DNA of 64,000 nucleotides from Marinobacter sp. F4206 (GCF_019392195.1 NZ_JAHXKI010000002.1:992001-1056000); one strand, 5' to 3'. Counted from the first letter of the stretch, positions 37,188 to 47,446 are shown. Numbers and translations: made by a program. Notes: a model not told the origin generated them from the sequence alone.

Positions 37188-38458
37188 TGGCTGCTCAAAA
37201 CTTTAAACACGCACTCTTCTGTGCCGTTATTACCCTGATTATTTCCTACCCCATCCTCGGGTTTAACCTTGAGGCCCAGGGCATCAACGTCACGATTGTT
37301 GGCGCTAACATCACCACGATTGTGGGCGTGCTCCTGGCAGCGCTTGTGGTGTTCTTCTTCCAGCTGTTCCGCGACAGCATCATGGGCAAGCTTGGCAACC
37401 TGTCCAGTCTGAGCTCCGGCACCCATAAAGAGCCGATGGCCGAAAACAAGCGAGCCAAGATCGAATCCTGGATCCTGACCGGGATTGTAGTACTCGCACT
37501 GTTCTGGCCATTCTTTGTGTCCCGGGGGGCCGTTGATCTGGCCACGCTGGTGCTGATCTACATCATGCTTGCGCTCGGTCTCAACGTGGTGGTTGGCCTC
37601 GCCGGCCTGCTGGACCTGGGTTATGTGGCCTTCTACGCCGTGGGGGCCTACACCTTCGCATTGTTGTCCCAATACCTGGGCGTTTCGTTCTGGTTCGCAT
37701 TGCCGATCGGCGCTCTGCTGGCCGCAACCTTTGGCCTGGTACTCGGCTTTCCGGTACTCCGGCTAAGGGGTGATTATCTGGCCATCGTGACGCTAGGCTT
37801 CGGTGAAATCATCCGGATCCTGCTCAACAACTGGACCAACCTGACCGGTGGTCCGAACGGCATTGGTGGCATTCCCGATCCCACCCTGTTCGGAATGGAG
37901 TTTGGCCGCCGTGTTAAGGAGGAAGGCAACACCTCCTTCCACGAGACCTTCAACATTGCTTACAGCGGCGAACACAAGGTGATTTTCCTGTACCTGATCG
38001 CCCTGGTTCTAGCCGTGTTCACTGCCCTGGTCATCCGCCGCTTCATGCGCATGCCGGTTGGTCGCGCCTGGGAAGCCCTGCGGGAAGACGAAATCGCGGC
38101 CCGTTCCCTCGGTTTGAGCCGGACTGCAGTCAAGCTTTCGGCCTTTACCATCGGCGCGTTCTTCGCTGGCTTCGCCGGCACCGTGTTCGCCTCCAAGCAA
38201 GGCTTTATCAGTCCTGAATCCTTCGTATTCCTGGAATCGGCCATCATCCTGGCCATCGTGGTACTCGGCGGTATGGGCTCGCAGATCGGCGTGGTACTGG
38301 CGGCGATTGCCGTGACCATCCTGCCCGAACTGGCCCGGGAATTCTCCGAGTACCGCATGCTGATCTTTGGTGCCGCCATGGTACTGATGATGGTCTGGCG
38401 TCCGCAGGGGCTTATGCCTATGCGCCGTATTCACATTGAACTGAAAAAGCAGGAGTGA
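37187..38458 (+). CDS. livM: LivM-type permease with N-terminal extension
   Basis: A 423-residue inner-membrane protein, about 90 residues longer than the LivM-type subunit of the paa-linked importer. The extra N-terminal part (1 to about 105) has two or three hydrophobic segments joined by a charged loop, as in E. coli LivM. The core blocks follow: [28 protein letters not shown], the [17 protein letters not shown] loop, and [25 protein letters not shown]. It forms the channel with LivH. The next gene starts seven bases on. Confidence 0.95.
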   Translation: MAAQNFKHALFCAVITLIISYPILGFNLEAQGINVTIVGANITTIVGVLLAALVVFFFQLFRDSIMGKLGNLSSLSSGTHKEPMAENKRAKIESWILTGIVVLALFWPFFVSRGAVDLATLVLIYIMLALGLNVVVGLAGLLDLGYVAFYAVGAYTFALLSQYLGVSFWFALPIGALLAATFGLVLGFPVLRLRGDYLAIVTLGFGEIIRILLNNWTNLTGGPNGIGGIPDPTLFGMEFGRRVKEEGNTSFHETFNIAYSGEHKVIFLYLIALVLAVFTALVIRRFMRMPVGRAWEALREDEIAARSLGLSRTAVKLSAFTIGAFFAGFAGTVFASKQGFISPESFVFLESAIILAIVVLGGMGSQIGVVLAAIAVTILPELAREFSEYRMLIFGAAMVLMMVWRPQGLMPMRRIHIELKKQE

Positions 38459-38464
38459 CGGACG

Positions 38465-39220
38465 ATGCTTGAAGTACAGAATCTGTCCATGCGCTTTGGC
38501 GGCCTGCTGGCGGTAGACCAAGTGTCACTGGACGTTCAGGAACGGGAAATTGTTTCCATCATCGGCCCCAACGGTGCCGGCAAGACCACTGTGTTCAACT
38601 GCATGAGTGGCTTTTACACGCCGACCGGCGGCAAAATCCTCTTTGAAGGCAGTGAAGTCCAGGGCAAACCGGATTACAAGATCTCACGGCTCGGCATGGT
38701 GAGGACCTTCCAGCACGTGCGCCTGTTCAACCAGATGACCGTGGTGGAAAACCTGCTGGTCGCCCAGCACCGGCACCTGAACACCAACCTGGTGGCCGGG
38801 CTGCTGAAAACCCCGAGTTACCGGGAGCGGGAACAGAAGTCGCTGGATCGGGCCGCCTACTGGCTGGACCGTGTGGGACTGATGGACCTGGCCAACCGGG
38901 AAGCCGGCAACCTGGCCTATGGCCAGCAGCGCCGCCTTGAAATTGCCCGCTGCATGGTCACCGAGCCCAAGCTGCTGATGCTGGATGAGCCGGCAGCCGG
39001 CCTCAACCCGGCGGAAACCAAGGACCTCAACCAGCTGATTGTCAGCCTGAAAGAGGATTACTGCGTTTCCGTGGTGCTGATTGAGCACGACATGAGCCTG
39101 GTTATGGATATCTCCGACCGGATCAACGTCATTAACCAGGGTCGCCCCCTGGCCAGTGGCACGCCGGAAGAGATCCGCCAGAATGACGACGTGATCAAAG
39201 CCTATCTGGGCGAGGCCTGA
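38465..39220 (+). CDS. livG: LivG ATPase of the branched-chain amino-acid importer
   Basis: A 251-residue ABC ATPase with Walker A GPNGAGKTTVFN, Q-loop VRTFQHVRLF, signature LAYGQQRRLEIARC and Walker B LLMLDEPAAGLNPAE. It powers transport together with LivF. The gene lies between livM (seven-base gap) and livF (10-base gap). Confidence 0.95.
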   Translation: MLEVQNLSMRFGGLLAVDQVSLDVQEREIVSIIGPNGAGKTTVFNCMSGFYTPTGGKILFEGSEVQGKPDYKISRLGMVRTFQHVRLFNQMTVVENLLVAQHRHLNTNLVAGLLKTPSYREREQKSLDRAAYWLDRVGLMDLANREAGNLAYGQQRRLEIARCMVTEPKLLMLDEPAAGLNPAETKDLNQLIVSLKEDYCVSVVLIEHDMSLVMDISDRINVINQGRPLASGTPEEIRQNDDVIKAYLGEA

Positions 39221-39229
39221 GGAAGAACC

Positions 39230-39931
39230 ATGCTTTTATTAGAAGATGTCCACACCCACTACGGCAAGATCGAGGCCCTGCATGGGGTCTCCGTCGAGGT
39301 CAAGAAAGGCGAAATCGTGTCCCTGATCGGCGCCAACGGTGCCGGCAAGACGACGCTGCTGATGACCGTTTGCGGCAACCCTCAGGCCAGTTCCGGGCGC
39401 GTTATTCTCGAAGGCCGCGACATCACCCGGGAGCCGACGGCGCAGATCATGCGATCCGGCATCGCCATCGTTCCGGAAGGACGCCGGATCTTCTCCGGCC
39501 TGACGGTGGAGGAGAACCTGCACATGGGCGGGTTCTTCAATACCAAGACGGAGATCCGCAAGAGCCAGGAGCACGTTTACGAACTCTTTCCCCGTCTGAA
39601 AGAGCGTGAATCCCAGCGAGCAGGTACCATGTCCGGCGGCGAGCAGCAGATGCTCGCCATCGGGCGCGCCCTGATGAGCAGGCCCAACATGATCATCCTG
39701 GATGAGCCGTCACTGGGGCTCGCGCCACTGGTGATCAAGCAGATCTTTGAGATTATCGGGCACCTTCGGGACGAAGGCATCACGGTGTTTCTGGTTGAGC
39801 AGAACGCTCATCAGGCACTGAACCTGGCGGACCGGGGCTATGTCCTTGAGACCGGGAAGATCCGACTGCAAGACACCGGCAAGAACCTGCTGGCCAATCC
39901 GGATGTGCAGAACGCCTACCTCGGCGGCTGA
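39230..39931 (+). CDS. livF: LivF ATPase of the branched-chain amino-acid importer
   Basis: A 233-residue ABC ATPase of normal LivF length: Walker A GANGAGKTTLL, signature MSGGEQQMLAIGRAL, Walker B MIILDEPSLGLAPL, and an H-loop that here reads VEQNAHQAL, as usual in LivF. It has no N-terminal extra domain, which makes the hemerythrin fusion in the other importer stand out. It is the last gene of livKHMGF and is followed by a strong terminator. Confidence 0.95.
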   Translation: MLLLEDVHTHYGKIEALHGVSVEVKKGEIVSLIGANGAGKTTLLMTVCGNPQASSGRVILEGRDITREPTAQIMRSGIAIVPEGRRIFSGLTVEENLHMGGFFNTKTEIRKSQEHVYELFPRLKERESQRAGTMSGGEQQMLAIGRALMSRPNMIILDEPSLGLAPLVIKQIFEIIGHLRDEGITVFLVEQNAHQALNLADRGYVLETGKIRLQDTGKNLLANPDVQNAYLGG

Positions 39932-39955
39932 TACTTCCACAACCGGAACCCGACT

Positions 39956-39989
39956 AAAGCCGGCACTTGTCATCAGGTGCCGGCTTTTT
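39956..39989 (+). terminator. Intrinsic terminator of the liv operon
   Basis: AAAGCCGGCAC pairs with GTGCCGGCTTT around a short loop and continues into a T-run, 25 bases after livF. Confidence 0.92.
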
Positions 39990-40063
39990 CATTTCCGGCC
40001 CTGCCGCATTACCCTATTTTGAGAAATTTCACGGCCAAATCAATTACTCACATAACTTTACGC

Positions 40064-40090
40064 TTGCGATTACAGGATATGCACTATACT
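40064..40090 (+). promoter_or_regulatory. Possible promoter of the DUF3015 gene
   Basis: TTGCGA and TATACT (40085-40090) are 15 bases apart, slightly short, and about 120 bases ahead of the start codon; the -10 match is strong, the -35 weak. Confidence 0.4.
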
Positions 40091-40210
40091 CAGTGGAACG
40101 GTCATCCTGTCTCCACAGAAACCAGTCAGGGCCGTTCCCGCAATGCCGCCGGTTTACCCATCTGGTGGCGCGGTATGCGACGACAGCTAAACCACATAAA
40201 GGAGTGGATA

Positions 40211-40675
40211 ATGAAAAAACTGATCGCAGGTGCAATTCTTCTGGGCGCCTCTTCTATGGCCTTCGCACAGCCAGGCTGTGGCATTGGCGCAATGGTCTGG
40301 AAGGGACAGTCCGGTATTGCCCCCCACGTCCTCGCCGCCACAACCAACGGCACCTTTGGCAACCAGACCTTTGGCATGACCACGGGCACCCTGGGCTGTC
40401 AGACCAACCAGGCTGTCCAGTCCATGGCCATGTACATGGATAGCAACATCGACAAGGTGGCCCGTGACATGTCCCGTGGTACCGGTGAGAACCTGGACAC
40501 CCTGGCGGTTCTGCTGGGCGTTGATTCCGCTGATCGTGACGCCTTCCGCAAGGTACTTCAGGACAACTTCGCGACCATCTTCCCGAGCTCTGATACCACC
40601 TCTGGCGAAGCGGTTGATGCCATCGTTGCCCTTCTGGAGCAAAACGATTCACTGAGCAAATACGTCGCAGCTTAA
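40211..40675 (+). CDS. DUF3015 family exported protein
   Basis: The 154-residue product starts with a signal peptide (MKKLIAGAILLGASSMAFAQ) and continues with PGCGIGAMVWKGQSGIAPHVLAATTNGTFGNQTFGMTTGTLGCQTN, the hallmark of DUF3015 proteins. The two Cys may pair in the periplasm. The function of the family is unknown to me. The reading frame is open further upstream, but the ATG at 40211, preceded by AAGGAG and followed by a good signal peptide, is clearly the start. In many gammaproteobacteria these genes sit next to DUF4105 genes, as here. Confidence 0.88.
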   Translation: MKKLIAGAILLGASSMAFAQPGCGIGAMVWKGQSGIAPHVLAATTNGTFGNQTFGMTTGTLGCQTNQAVQSMAMYMDSNIDKVARDMSRGTGENLDTLAVLLGVDSADRDAFRKVLQDNFATIFPSSDTTSGEAVDAIVALLEQNDSLSKYVAA

Positions 40676-40762
40676 TTCTGCCTCGTACAGGGATGCTCAT
40701 GCGCCAGGGACGGCGCGCTATCCTGACCCATTCGCTCTCAGATCCGGACGCATCAAACACCC

Positions 40763-42628
40763 ATGGGCTATACGCTTCGCCTTGGGCCAGCCATGCTCTG
40801 GCTGGCCCTCACCGTGCCTGTGCAGGCAGACACCCCCCGGAATACCCAAACACTCTCTCAGGATCCAGCCTGGCTGACACTGGGCCATTACCAACCCGAT
40901 ACTCTGGGCGGCGGCTTCACCAGCCAGGCCGATGACCCGGACTTTTTCCTGAGTGACAACGGCAAACACTCCCCGAGGTCTGAAATTGAGTCGACACTCG
41001 CCGCGATCCAGCGCCCCGGCAATGGCGACGGGCACGCCCAATGCCGCTTTCCCGCGCGAACAACCTGGCTCCGGGAGAAACTCGAACTTTCTCTACCCGA
41101 GGTCAACTGCCCGGCCTACGAGGAATGGACCGACACCCTCAACACCGAGACCGTCACGCTGGTGTTCGCTGCCTCGTACCTGAACAGCCCCTCGTCCATG
41201 TTCGGACACACCTTCCTCCGGCTCGACCCGCCCCAGGAAGACGAGGAAACCAACCTGTTGCTGGCCAACACCATTTCCTATGCGGCGGATGCCGCCGCCC
41301 ACGACAGTGAAATCCTGTTTGCCTACAAGGGCATCTTTGGTGGGTACCCAGGCATTACGACCGTGCAGCCGTACTACGAAAAAATCCGTCTGTACTCGGA
41401 CATCGAGCATCGGGACCTTTGGGAATACAAGCTCAACCTGACCCAACTAGAAGTCGACCTGATGCTGGCACATGCCTGGGAGATCCGGGACCACAACTTC
41501 GATTACTACTTCTTTGATGAGAATTGCGCTTACCGCCTGCTGGCGTTGATTGATGTAGCACGGCCCGGCACCGACCTGCTGGCTGAAGTGAGCACCCACG
41601 CCATTCCCTCCGACACCGTTCGCTGGGTGGTCGACAAGGATCTGGTGGCCGAAGTCTACTACCGCCCTTCCGCGGCAACCTCCGTCGCCTACAGCCTGGA
41701 GACCCTGCCCGACGATCATCAGACGCTGGCCGCCGCGGTAGCCAACGGCTACGTTGAGCCCGGCGCAGAAGCAGTCCGGGAGCTAAGCCCGGAAGAAAGG
41801 GCCCATGTGCTGGATGCTACCTACGACTACGTGCGCTATCAGAGCGAGGCCGAGGGCTGGCCACGTGAATTCGCCGCTCCCCTGTCCCACGACCTGCTGA
41901 CCGAGCGCAGCCGGATCGACGATGCCACCGCGCCGGCCCTGCCACCTGAACCTGCCATCCGTGACGATCAGGGGCATAATACCTTCCGCGCGAGCATTGG
42001 AGCCGGACAACTGGCCCACCGGGAATACACCCAACTGACCCTCCGCCCGGCCTATCACGACGTTCTGGATCCGCCGGCCGGTTACCGTGCCGGGGCACAA
42101 CTCCAGTTCCTTCGGCTCGATGCCCGCTATTACACTGACAATGACGAACTGCAGCTGGAACAGCTGATCGGCGTGGAAATCCGCTCCCTGAGCCCCAGAG
42201 ATCAGTTCTTCTCGCCGCTGTCCTGGCAGGTCGGCTTTGGCGGACGGCGCACGGACACCGGCAGCAAGCGGGTTCTGACGCCTTATCTCGAGGGCGGTGC
42301 CGGAGGCAGCTGGATGCTGGGCAAGCGGGTCCAGGCGTTTGCCATCGCCACGGCCGACCTTGAAATCGACGACGATCTCGACCGGGGTTATGACGCTGCT
42401 CCGGGCGCAGACCTCGGGTTGCTGCATCAGAACAACCGGTTCAGCCTGATTGCCGGCGCCAAAACCAAAGCCTGGATCGTCAGCAGCCAGCATCGACAGG
42501 ACCAGGTCTATGCCCGCGGCAACTGGCATCTCGGCCGGGATTTCAGCGCGTTTGCCGAATTCACCCGGGAAGACCACTTCGACAGGTACCAGAGCACATG
42601 GCAAGCCGGACTCCACGCCTACTTTTAA
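40763..42628 (+). CDS. DUF4105 family exported protein, possible outer-membrane barrel at C-terminus
   Basis: A 621-residue protein with signal peptide ending in VQADT. The N-terminal half matches the DUF4105 / Lnb N-terminal periplasmic domain type, with SMFGHTFLRLDPP and FFDENCAYRLLALID as the best conserved blocks; their His and Cys could form a papain-like catalytic pair. The last 220 residues show alternating polar and hydrophobic strands and end in HAYF, compatible with an outer-membrane beta-barrel. Enzymatic lipid or peptidoglycan work has been suggested for related domains, but I cannot assign a reaction. It overlaps the next gene by 31 bases. Confidence 0.82.
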   Translation: MGYTLRLGPAMLWLALTVPVQADTPRNTQTLSQDPAWLTLGHYQPDTLGGGFTSQADDPDFFLSDNGKHSPRSEIESTLAAIQRPGNGDGHAQCRFPARTTWLREKLELSLPEVNCPAYEEWTDTLNTETVTLVFAASYLNSPSSMFGHTFLRLDPPQEDEETNLLLANTISYAADAAAHDSEILFAYKGIFGGYPGITTVQPYYEKIRLYSDIEHRDLWEYKLNLTQLEVDLMLAHAWEIRDHNFDYYFFDENCAYRLLALIDVARPGTDLLAEVSTHAIPSDTVRWVVDKDLVAEVYYRPSAATSVAYSLETLPDDHQTLAAAVANGYVEPGAEAVRELSPEERAHVLDATYDYVRYQSEAEGWPREFAAPLSHDLLTERSRIDDATAPALPPEPAIRDDQGHNTFRASIGAGQLAHREYTQLTLRPAYHDVLDPPAGYRAGAQLQFLRLDARYYTDNDELQLEQLIGVEIRSLSPRDQFFSPLSWQVGFGGRRTDTGSKRVLTPYLEGGAGGSWMLGKRVQAFAIATADLEIDDDLDRGYDAAPGADLGLLHQNNRFSLIAGAKTKAWIVSSQHRQDQVYARGNWHLGRDFSAFAEFTREDHFDRYQSTWQAGLHAYF

Positions 42629-43497
42629 CAGTCGCAAGAACCAGGGCCGGTGCGCTTGCCCTGGTGGTGATGACGGGCGCCCTGCTGCAAAGCGGCTGCA
42701 GCGGCGTGTTCTTCTTCCCGGACAAGGTGACCTACATTACCCCGGACCGGCTGAACCTGGCCTACGAGGACATCTACCTCGACACCCCCGACGGTGAAAC
42801 CCTGCATGGCTGGTGGCTTCCGGCAGAAACCGCACAAGAAGACACCAAGGGCACCGTCTATTTTCTCCATGGCAACGCCCAGAACATCAGCAGTCATATC
42901 CTCAACGTCGCCTGGCTGCCGACGGAGGGCTACAACGTCTTCGCCATCGATTACCGGGGCTATGGCAAGTCCACCGGCGCACCGGACATTGAAGGCGCCC
43001 TCCATGATGTGGAGACGGGCATGCGCTGGCTGGCAGGGAAACCGGAGACTCAAGACACCCCGGTGTTTCTCCTGGGCCAAAGCCTGGGCGGAGCACTCGG
43101 CATCCCTCTGGCCAGCGAATGGGTGAAACGGGACGAGGGGCCTGAAATCCAGGGCGTGGTACTGGATGGCACTTTCTCAGGCTTTCGCGGCATTGCCAGG
43201 GAAAAGCTGGACAGTTTCTGGCTGACCTGGTTGTTCCAGATCCCCCTGAGCTGGACAATTCCAGCCGAGTACGAGGGCGTCGATCGCATCGACGACATCA
43301 GCCCCGTACCCACACTGGTCATCCACAGCGTCCGCGATGGCATCATCCCCTTCCACCACGGCAAAGAGCTCTACAAAGCGGCAGAAGAGCCAAAACAGTT
43401 CCTGCAGACCGACACGCCACACGCTGCAACCTTTGTAATTCCCGCCTACAAAAAAATCGTCCTCGATTTTCTCTCAAAGGCGAGTGACAGGTTTTGA
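42598..43497 (+). CDS. Lipoprotein alpha/beta hydrolase
   Basis: A 299-residue alpha/beta hydrolase of the BEM46/YfhR-like type (serine aminopeptidase S33 branch). It has a lipoprotein signal with lipobox LQSGC (C34), the oxyanion segment YFLHGNAQN, nucleophile S162 in GQSLGG, likely acid D247 in SVRDGIIP and H275 in TPHAAT. It is thus membrane-anchored in the envelope; its ester or thioester substrate is unknown. The start lies within the last codons of the DUF4105 gene, so translation is coupled, and the trio DUF3015, DUF4105, hydrolase may be one functional unit at the outer membrane. Confidence 0.85.
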   Translation: MASRTPRLLLTVARTRAGALALVVMTGALLQSGCSGVFFFPDKVTYITPDRLNLAYEDIYLDTPDGETLHGWWLPAETAQEDTKGTVYFLHGNAQNISSHILNVAWLPTEGYNVFAIDYRGYGKSTGAPDIEGALHDVETGMRWLAGKPETQDTPVFLLGQSLGGALGIPLASEWVKRDEGPEIQGVVLDGTFSGFRGIAREKLDSFWLTWLFQIPLSWTIPAEYEGVDRIDDISPVPTLVIHSVRDGIIPFHHGKELYKAAEEPKQFLQTDTPHAATFVIPAYKKIVLDFLSKASDRF

Positions 43498-43498
43498 G

Positions 43499-43604
43499 CA
43501 GCTATTGGGAGGCTCTTTCAAAACTGTTGAGGGCCAAGGACGGCCCGAAACAAGCCCACATGGACGTGCTCGTAGCGTGTTTTGAAAGAGCCTCCCAATA
43601 GCTG
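43499..43604. repeat. 26-base perfect inverted repeat around a 54-base spacer
   Basis: The arms 43499-43524 and 43579-43604 are exact reverse complements; the spacer itself contains a small GGGCC/GGCCC hairpin. The left arm starts just after the hydrolase stop codon (43495-43497). The arms have no encoded protein and no flanking duplication that I can see. It may be a dispersed extragenic element (MITE- or REP-like) or a large mRNA-end hairpin. Confidence 0.8.
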
Positions 43605-43632
43605 CCGCCCCCGAAGCAGGGGCTCCAAAAGC

Positions 43633-43670
43633 AAAAAAACCCGCCAATCCAGAAGAGAGGCGGGTTTCTT
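43633..43670 (-). terminator. Intrinsic terminator of pnp
   Basis: On the minus strand AAACCCGCC pairs with GGCGGGTTT and runs into a tract of seven T, about 25 bases beyond the pnp stop. Confidence 0.92.
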
Positions 43671-43692
43671 AAAACCGTCTAGCGCTTAGCTA

Positions 43693-45813
43693 TCAGGCAG
43701 AGAAGTCAGTCGGCTGCTCGCCTTCCTGAACTTCCTTCATGGACAGCTTAACGCGGCCACGGTTGTCCACATCCAGTACCTTGACCAAAACTTCCTGACC
43801 TTCGCTCAGCTCGTCAGTCACGTTCTCGATACGGCGCTCGGAAATCTGTGAAATGTGCACCAGACCATCTTTGCCAGGCAGGATGTTGACGAACGCGCCG
43901 AAGTCGACGATGCGCTCAACACGACCCTTGTAGATCGCGCCAACCTCGATTTCCGCAGTGATTTCCTTAACCCGGTTAACGGCAGCCTGCGCCGCTTCCT
44001 GGTTGTCCGCGTAAATCTTCACGTTGCCATCGTCGTCCAGATCGATAGACGCACCAGTCTCGTCGCAGATTGAACGGATAGTCGCGCCACCCTTGCCGAT
44101 AACGTCACGGATCTTGTCCGGGTTGATCTTGACGGTGGTAATGCTCGGTGCACGTGCCGACAGCTCCGAACGGGACTCGGCGATGACCTTGTTCATCTCA
44201 CCCAGGATGTGCAGACGCGCTTCCTGAGCCTGCTCCAGGGCCAGCTCCATGATCTCGTCGGTGATACCGTTGATCTTGATGTCCATCTGCAGGGCAGTAA
44301 CACCGTCTTTGGTACCGGCAACCTTGAAGTCCATGTCGCCCAGGTGATCTTCGTCACCCAGAATGTCAGTCAGGACCGCGAACTTGTCGCCTTCCTTGAC
44401 CAGACCCATGGCGATACCGGCAACCGGCGCTTTCAGGGGAACACCTGCGTCCATCAGGGCCAGACTGGAACCACACACCGACGCCATAGAGCTGGAGCCG
44501 TTGGATTCGGTGATCTCTGAAACCGCACGGATAGTGTACGGGAATTCTTCGATGGTGGGCATAACCGCGGAGATACCACGCTTCGCCAGGCGACCGTGAC
44601 CGATCTCACGACGGCCCGGGCTGCCCATACGACCGGCTTCGCCAACGGAGTACGGAGGGAAGTTGTAGTGGAACAGGAACGGGTCCTTACGCTCACCATG
44701 CAGGGCATCGATGATTTGCATGTCACGAGCGGTGCCCAGGGTGGTGGTTACGATGGCCTGAGTTTCACCACGGGTGAACAGGGCCGAACCGTGAGTGCTG
44801 GGCAGAACGCCTACTTCGATTTCGATCGGACGAACAGTCTTGTTGTCACGGCCATCGATACGCGGCTTGCCATCAATGACCTGCTGACGGACAACCGACT
44901 TCTCGATCTTGCCGAAGTACTTCTTGACCTCGTCACCGGAGGGCTGACCTTCCTCTTCGCCAGCAAACTTCTCAACGGCAGCGGTCTTGATCTCGCCCAG
45001 ACGAGCATAACGCTCCATCTTGTCGCGGATGCTGTACGCTTCCTCGATGGCCCCGGCGAATTCGCCCTTGATGGCGTTCAGCAGCTCGGTGTTTTCAACT
45101 TCCGGAGTCCACTCCCAACGCGGCTTGCCAATCTCGGCAGCGAATTCCTTGATCGCGCTAACCGCAACCTGCATTTCCTGATGAGCGAACAGAACACCAC
45201 CCAGCATCTGGTCTTCGGTCAGGCCTTTGGCCTCGGACTCGACCATCAGGACCGCGTCTTCGGTACCGGCAACGACCATGTCAAGCAGCGACGTTTCGAG
45301 CTCTTCGAAAGTCGGGTTCAGGAAGTAGCCACGCTCATTGGTGAACGCAACGCGGGATGCACCGATGGGACCGTCGAACGGAATACCGGAAATCGACAGT
45401 GCTGCAGAGGCCGCCAGCATGGCAGCAATGTCCGGATCCTGGGTCTTGTTGGCAGACATGACCGTCAGCACGACCTGCACTTCGTTCATGTAGCCATTCG
45501 GGAACAGCGGACGAATCGGACGGTCGATCAGACGGGAGGTCAGGGTTTCCTTCTCGGAAGGACGACCTTCACGCTTGAAGAAACCACCCGGGATCTTGCC
45601 AACGGCATAGGTTTTTTCAGTGTAGTTAACCGTCAGCGGGAAGAAGCCCTGGCCCGGCTTGGGCTCCTTGGCGCCTACCACGGTACCCAGTACGGATACG
45701 TCATCGATGGTCACCAGAACGGAACCGGTAGCCTGACGGGCAATACGACCGGTTTCGAGAGTGACGGTCTTGCCGCCCAGCTCAAACGTTTTCTTTACAG
45801 GTTTCAGATCCAC
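43693..45813 (-). CDS. pnp: Polynucleotide phosphorylase
   Basis: A 706-residue phosphorolytic 3'-5' exoribonuclease and degradosome partner. Two RNase PH-like domains (about 1-230 and 310-545) are followed by a KH domain ([25 protein letters not shown]) and an S1 domain ([34 protein letters not shown]). The length is standard. It lies downstream of rpsO in the usual order, separated by a 355-base region with hairpins where RNase III-dependent autocontrol occurs in E. coli. AGGAG precedes the ATG. Confidence 0.98.
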   Translation of the reverse strand: MDLKPVKKTFELGGKTVTLETGRIARQATGSVLVTIDDVSVLGTVVGAKEPKPGQGFFPLTVNYTEKTYAVGKIPGGFFKREGRPSEKETLTSRLIDRPIRPLFPNGYMNEVQVVLTVMSANKTQDPDIAAMLAASAALSISGIPFDGPIGASRVAFTNERGYFLNPTFEELETSLLDMVVAGTEDAVLMVESEAKGLTEDQMLGGVLFAHQEMQVAVSAIKEFAAEIGKPRWEWTPEVENTELLNAIKGEFAGAIEEAYSIRDKMERYARLGEIKTAAVEKFAGEEEGQPSGDEVKKYFGKIEKSVVRQQVIDGKPRIDGRDNKTVRPIEIEVGVLPSTHGSALFTRGETQAIVTTTLGTARDMQIIDALHGERKDPFLFHYNFPPYSVGEAGRMGSPGRREIGHGRLAKRGISAVMPTIEEFPYTIRAVSEITESNGSSSMASVCGSSLALMDAGVPLKAPVAGIAMGLVKEGDKFAVLTDILGDEDHLGDMDFKVAGTKDGVTALQMDIKINGITDEIMELALEQAQEARLHILGEMNKVIAESRSELSARAPSITTVKINPDKIRDVIGKGGATIRSICDETGASIDLDDDGNVKIYADNQEAAQAAVNRVKEITAEIEVGAIYKGRVERIVDFGAFVNILPGKDGLVHISQISERRIENVTDELSEGQEVLVKVLDVDNRGRVKLSMKEVQEGEQPTDFSA

Positions 45814-45928
45814 AAAAAACTCCTGATCACTCTATGTCAGATAGATTCAACCTACACGCCCATGCGTGCGGTCGTTGGTCTGCAGGTGTCAGCCATATGA
45901 TCCGAAAGGCAACCCGTCTGAAAGCTAA

Positions 45929-45998
45929 CAGGCTGTTGCAAAACCCCGGAGAGCGATGGGTGCTCAACTCAGACCCACCCGGGCTTTTCAACAACCTG
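45929..45998. repeat. Imperfect inverted repeat in the pnp leader
   Basis: Arms at about 45929-45949 and 45978-45998 (CAGGCTGTTGCAAAA... and its near complement, ending CAACAACCTG) flank a second, inner repeat with core GGGTG / CACCC. The structure lies between rpsO and pnp and would fold into a long hairpin in the pnp leader RNA. It looks like an extragenic repeat family member and could also be the RNase III target for pnp autocontrol. Confidence 0.65.
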
Positions 45999-46078
45999 CT
46001 ATCAATTTCGGCTTTCCATTACGACAGGGTATCCGTCGAACTCACTGACACAGCCACTGCAGTCTTACTTGGTGAGAA

Positions 46079-46135
46079 AAGCACAACCGGCAGAACCTCG
46101 AAAGGATCTACCGGCTGCCGGCATGCTCAGGCCTT
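46079..46135 (-). terminator. Hairpin downstream of rpsO
   Basis: On the minus strand CCGGTAGATCC pairs, with two mismatches, with the complement GAGGTTCTGCCGG, and TTGTGCTTTTCTC follows. It is a weak terminator or processing hairpin at the end of the rpsO message. Confidence 0.45.
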
Positions 46136-46168
46136 AGCCAGAGCAGCCTTCAGGTCGAAAAGACCGGA

Positions 46169-46438
46169 TTAGCGACGCAGACCCAGACGCTGGATCAGTT
46201 CCAGGTAACGGTCGGCGTTCTTACGCTTGAGGTAGTCCAGCAGCTTACGACGCTGGTTTACCATCCGGATCAGACCACGGCGGGAATGGTGATCCTGCTT
46301 GTTGGTCTTGAAGTGATCCTGCAGCTTGTTGATGTTGGCGCTCAGCAGTGCAACCTGAACTTCAGGAGAACCGGTATCGCCATCACCTTGCTGAAAATCC
46401 TTAACGATCTGTGACTTCTCACTGGCAGAAAGTGCCAT
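46169..46438 (-). CDS. rpsO: 30S ribosomal protein S15
   Basis: The 89-residue protein has the S15 sequence throughout ([36 protein letters not shown] and [22 protein letters not shown]). It binds 16S rRNA helix 22 early in 30S assembly. It lies in the conserved nusA-infB-rbfA-truB-rpsO-pnp order, 78 bases after truB, where a separate promoter is usual. Confidence 0.98.
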   Translation of the reverse strand: MALSASEKSQIVKDFQQGDGDTGSPEVQVALLSANINKLQDHFKTNKQDHHSRRGLIRMVNQRRKLLDYLKRKNADRYLELIQRLGLRR

Positions 46439-46516
46439 ATTTCACCTCATTGTTTGCGATGCTCTCGAATACGGCCGAACCGCGCATCTCTACAGCCCGG
46501 CTAACCAGCGACACGC

Positions 46517-47446
46517 CTAGCGTTTGTCGCTGTTCTTCACCAATCGGCGTGGGACCAGCTTGACCCCCTCACCTTCGGTGATTGCTTCCGCCAACCCCAC
46601 GAAGCCCTCGTTGCCATACACGCGCACGAAACCTTCCTGAGATTGACCGGTTATTCTAACTGGTTGTCCGTTCAATATCGACACCAGCGAAGGCCCCGCC
46701 AGCTTCACTTCCGGGAACATCGAAAGTGCGGCATCCGGCGCTACCAGAAGCCCGTCAAGGCTCTCGCCGCGCTCTCGCATCGCCTCCAGTTCCGGGACGT
46801 CATGGGCATTATCCAGGGTAAATCCGGACGCCATGGTTCGGCGCAAAGCCGTCACATGGGCACCACAACCCAGCGCCGCCCCAATATCCTCAACGAGTGA
46901 GCGAATATACGTACCCTTGGTGCAGCTTACAGCAACGTCCAGTTCGTTCTCACGCACCGCCAGTAGGGTCAGATCATAGATCGTCACCGGCCGGGCGGGA
47001 CGCTCCACTTCGATACCCTCGCGGGCGTATTCATAAAGCGGGCGCCCCTTGTGCTTGAGCGCTGAGTACATGGAGGGAACTTGCTGGATATCGCCACGAA
47101 AGCGGTCGAGAACGGACTCCAGGTTTTCTGGCGACAGGTCCGCGGCAACCGGTCTCTCTTCAACCACCGCGCCTTCGCTGTCTCCGGTTTCCGTCCGGAT
47201 GCCCAAGCGCGCGGTTGCTATGTAGGCCTTGTCGCTGTCCAGCATCATCTGGGAAAACTTGGTGGCCTCGCCAAAACACAGCGGCAGCACACCGGTTGCC
47301 AACGGATCCAGCGCACCGGTATGACCTGCCTTGGCGGCCCCATACAGGCGCTTGACCTGCTGCAGGATGCCGTTGGAGGTAATCCCCACAGGCTTGTCGA
47401 TCACCAGAATTCCGTTGACGTCACGACCTTTGCGTCTGCGGCTCAA
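46517..47446 (-). CDS. truB: tRNA pseudouridine-55 synthase
   Basis: A 309-residue TruB that makes pseudouridine at position 55 of tRNA. The catalytic Asp lies in [25 protein letters not shown] near residue 45, with the [20 protein letters not shown] block after it and a C-terminal PUA domain ([26 protein letters not shown]). It overlaps rbfA by four bases. Confidence 0.97.
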   Translation of the reverse strand: MSRRRKGRDVNGILVIDKPVGITSNGILQQVKRLYGAAKAGHTGALDPLATGVLPLCFGEATKFSQMMLDSDKAYIATARLGIRTETGDSEGAVVEERPVAADLSPENLESVLDRFRGDIQQVPSMYSALKHKGRPLYEYAREGIEVERPARPVTIYDLTLLAVRENELDVAVSCTKGTYIRSLVEDIGAALGCGAHVTALRRTMASGFTLDNAHDVPELEAMRERGESLDGLLVAPDAALSMFPEVKLAGPSLVSILNGQPVRITGQSQEGFVRVYGNEGFVGLAEAITEGEGVKLVPRRLVKNSDKR

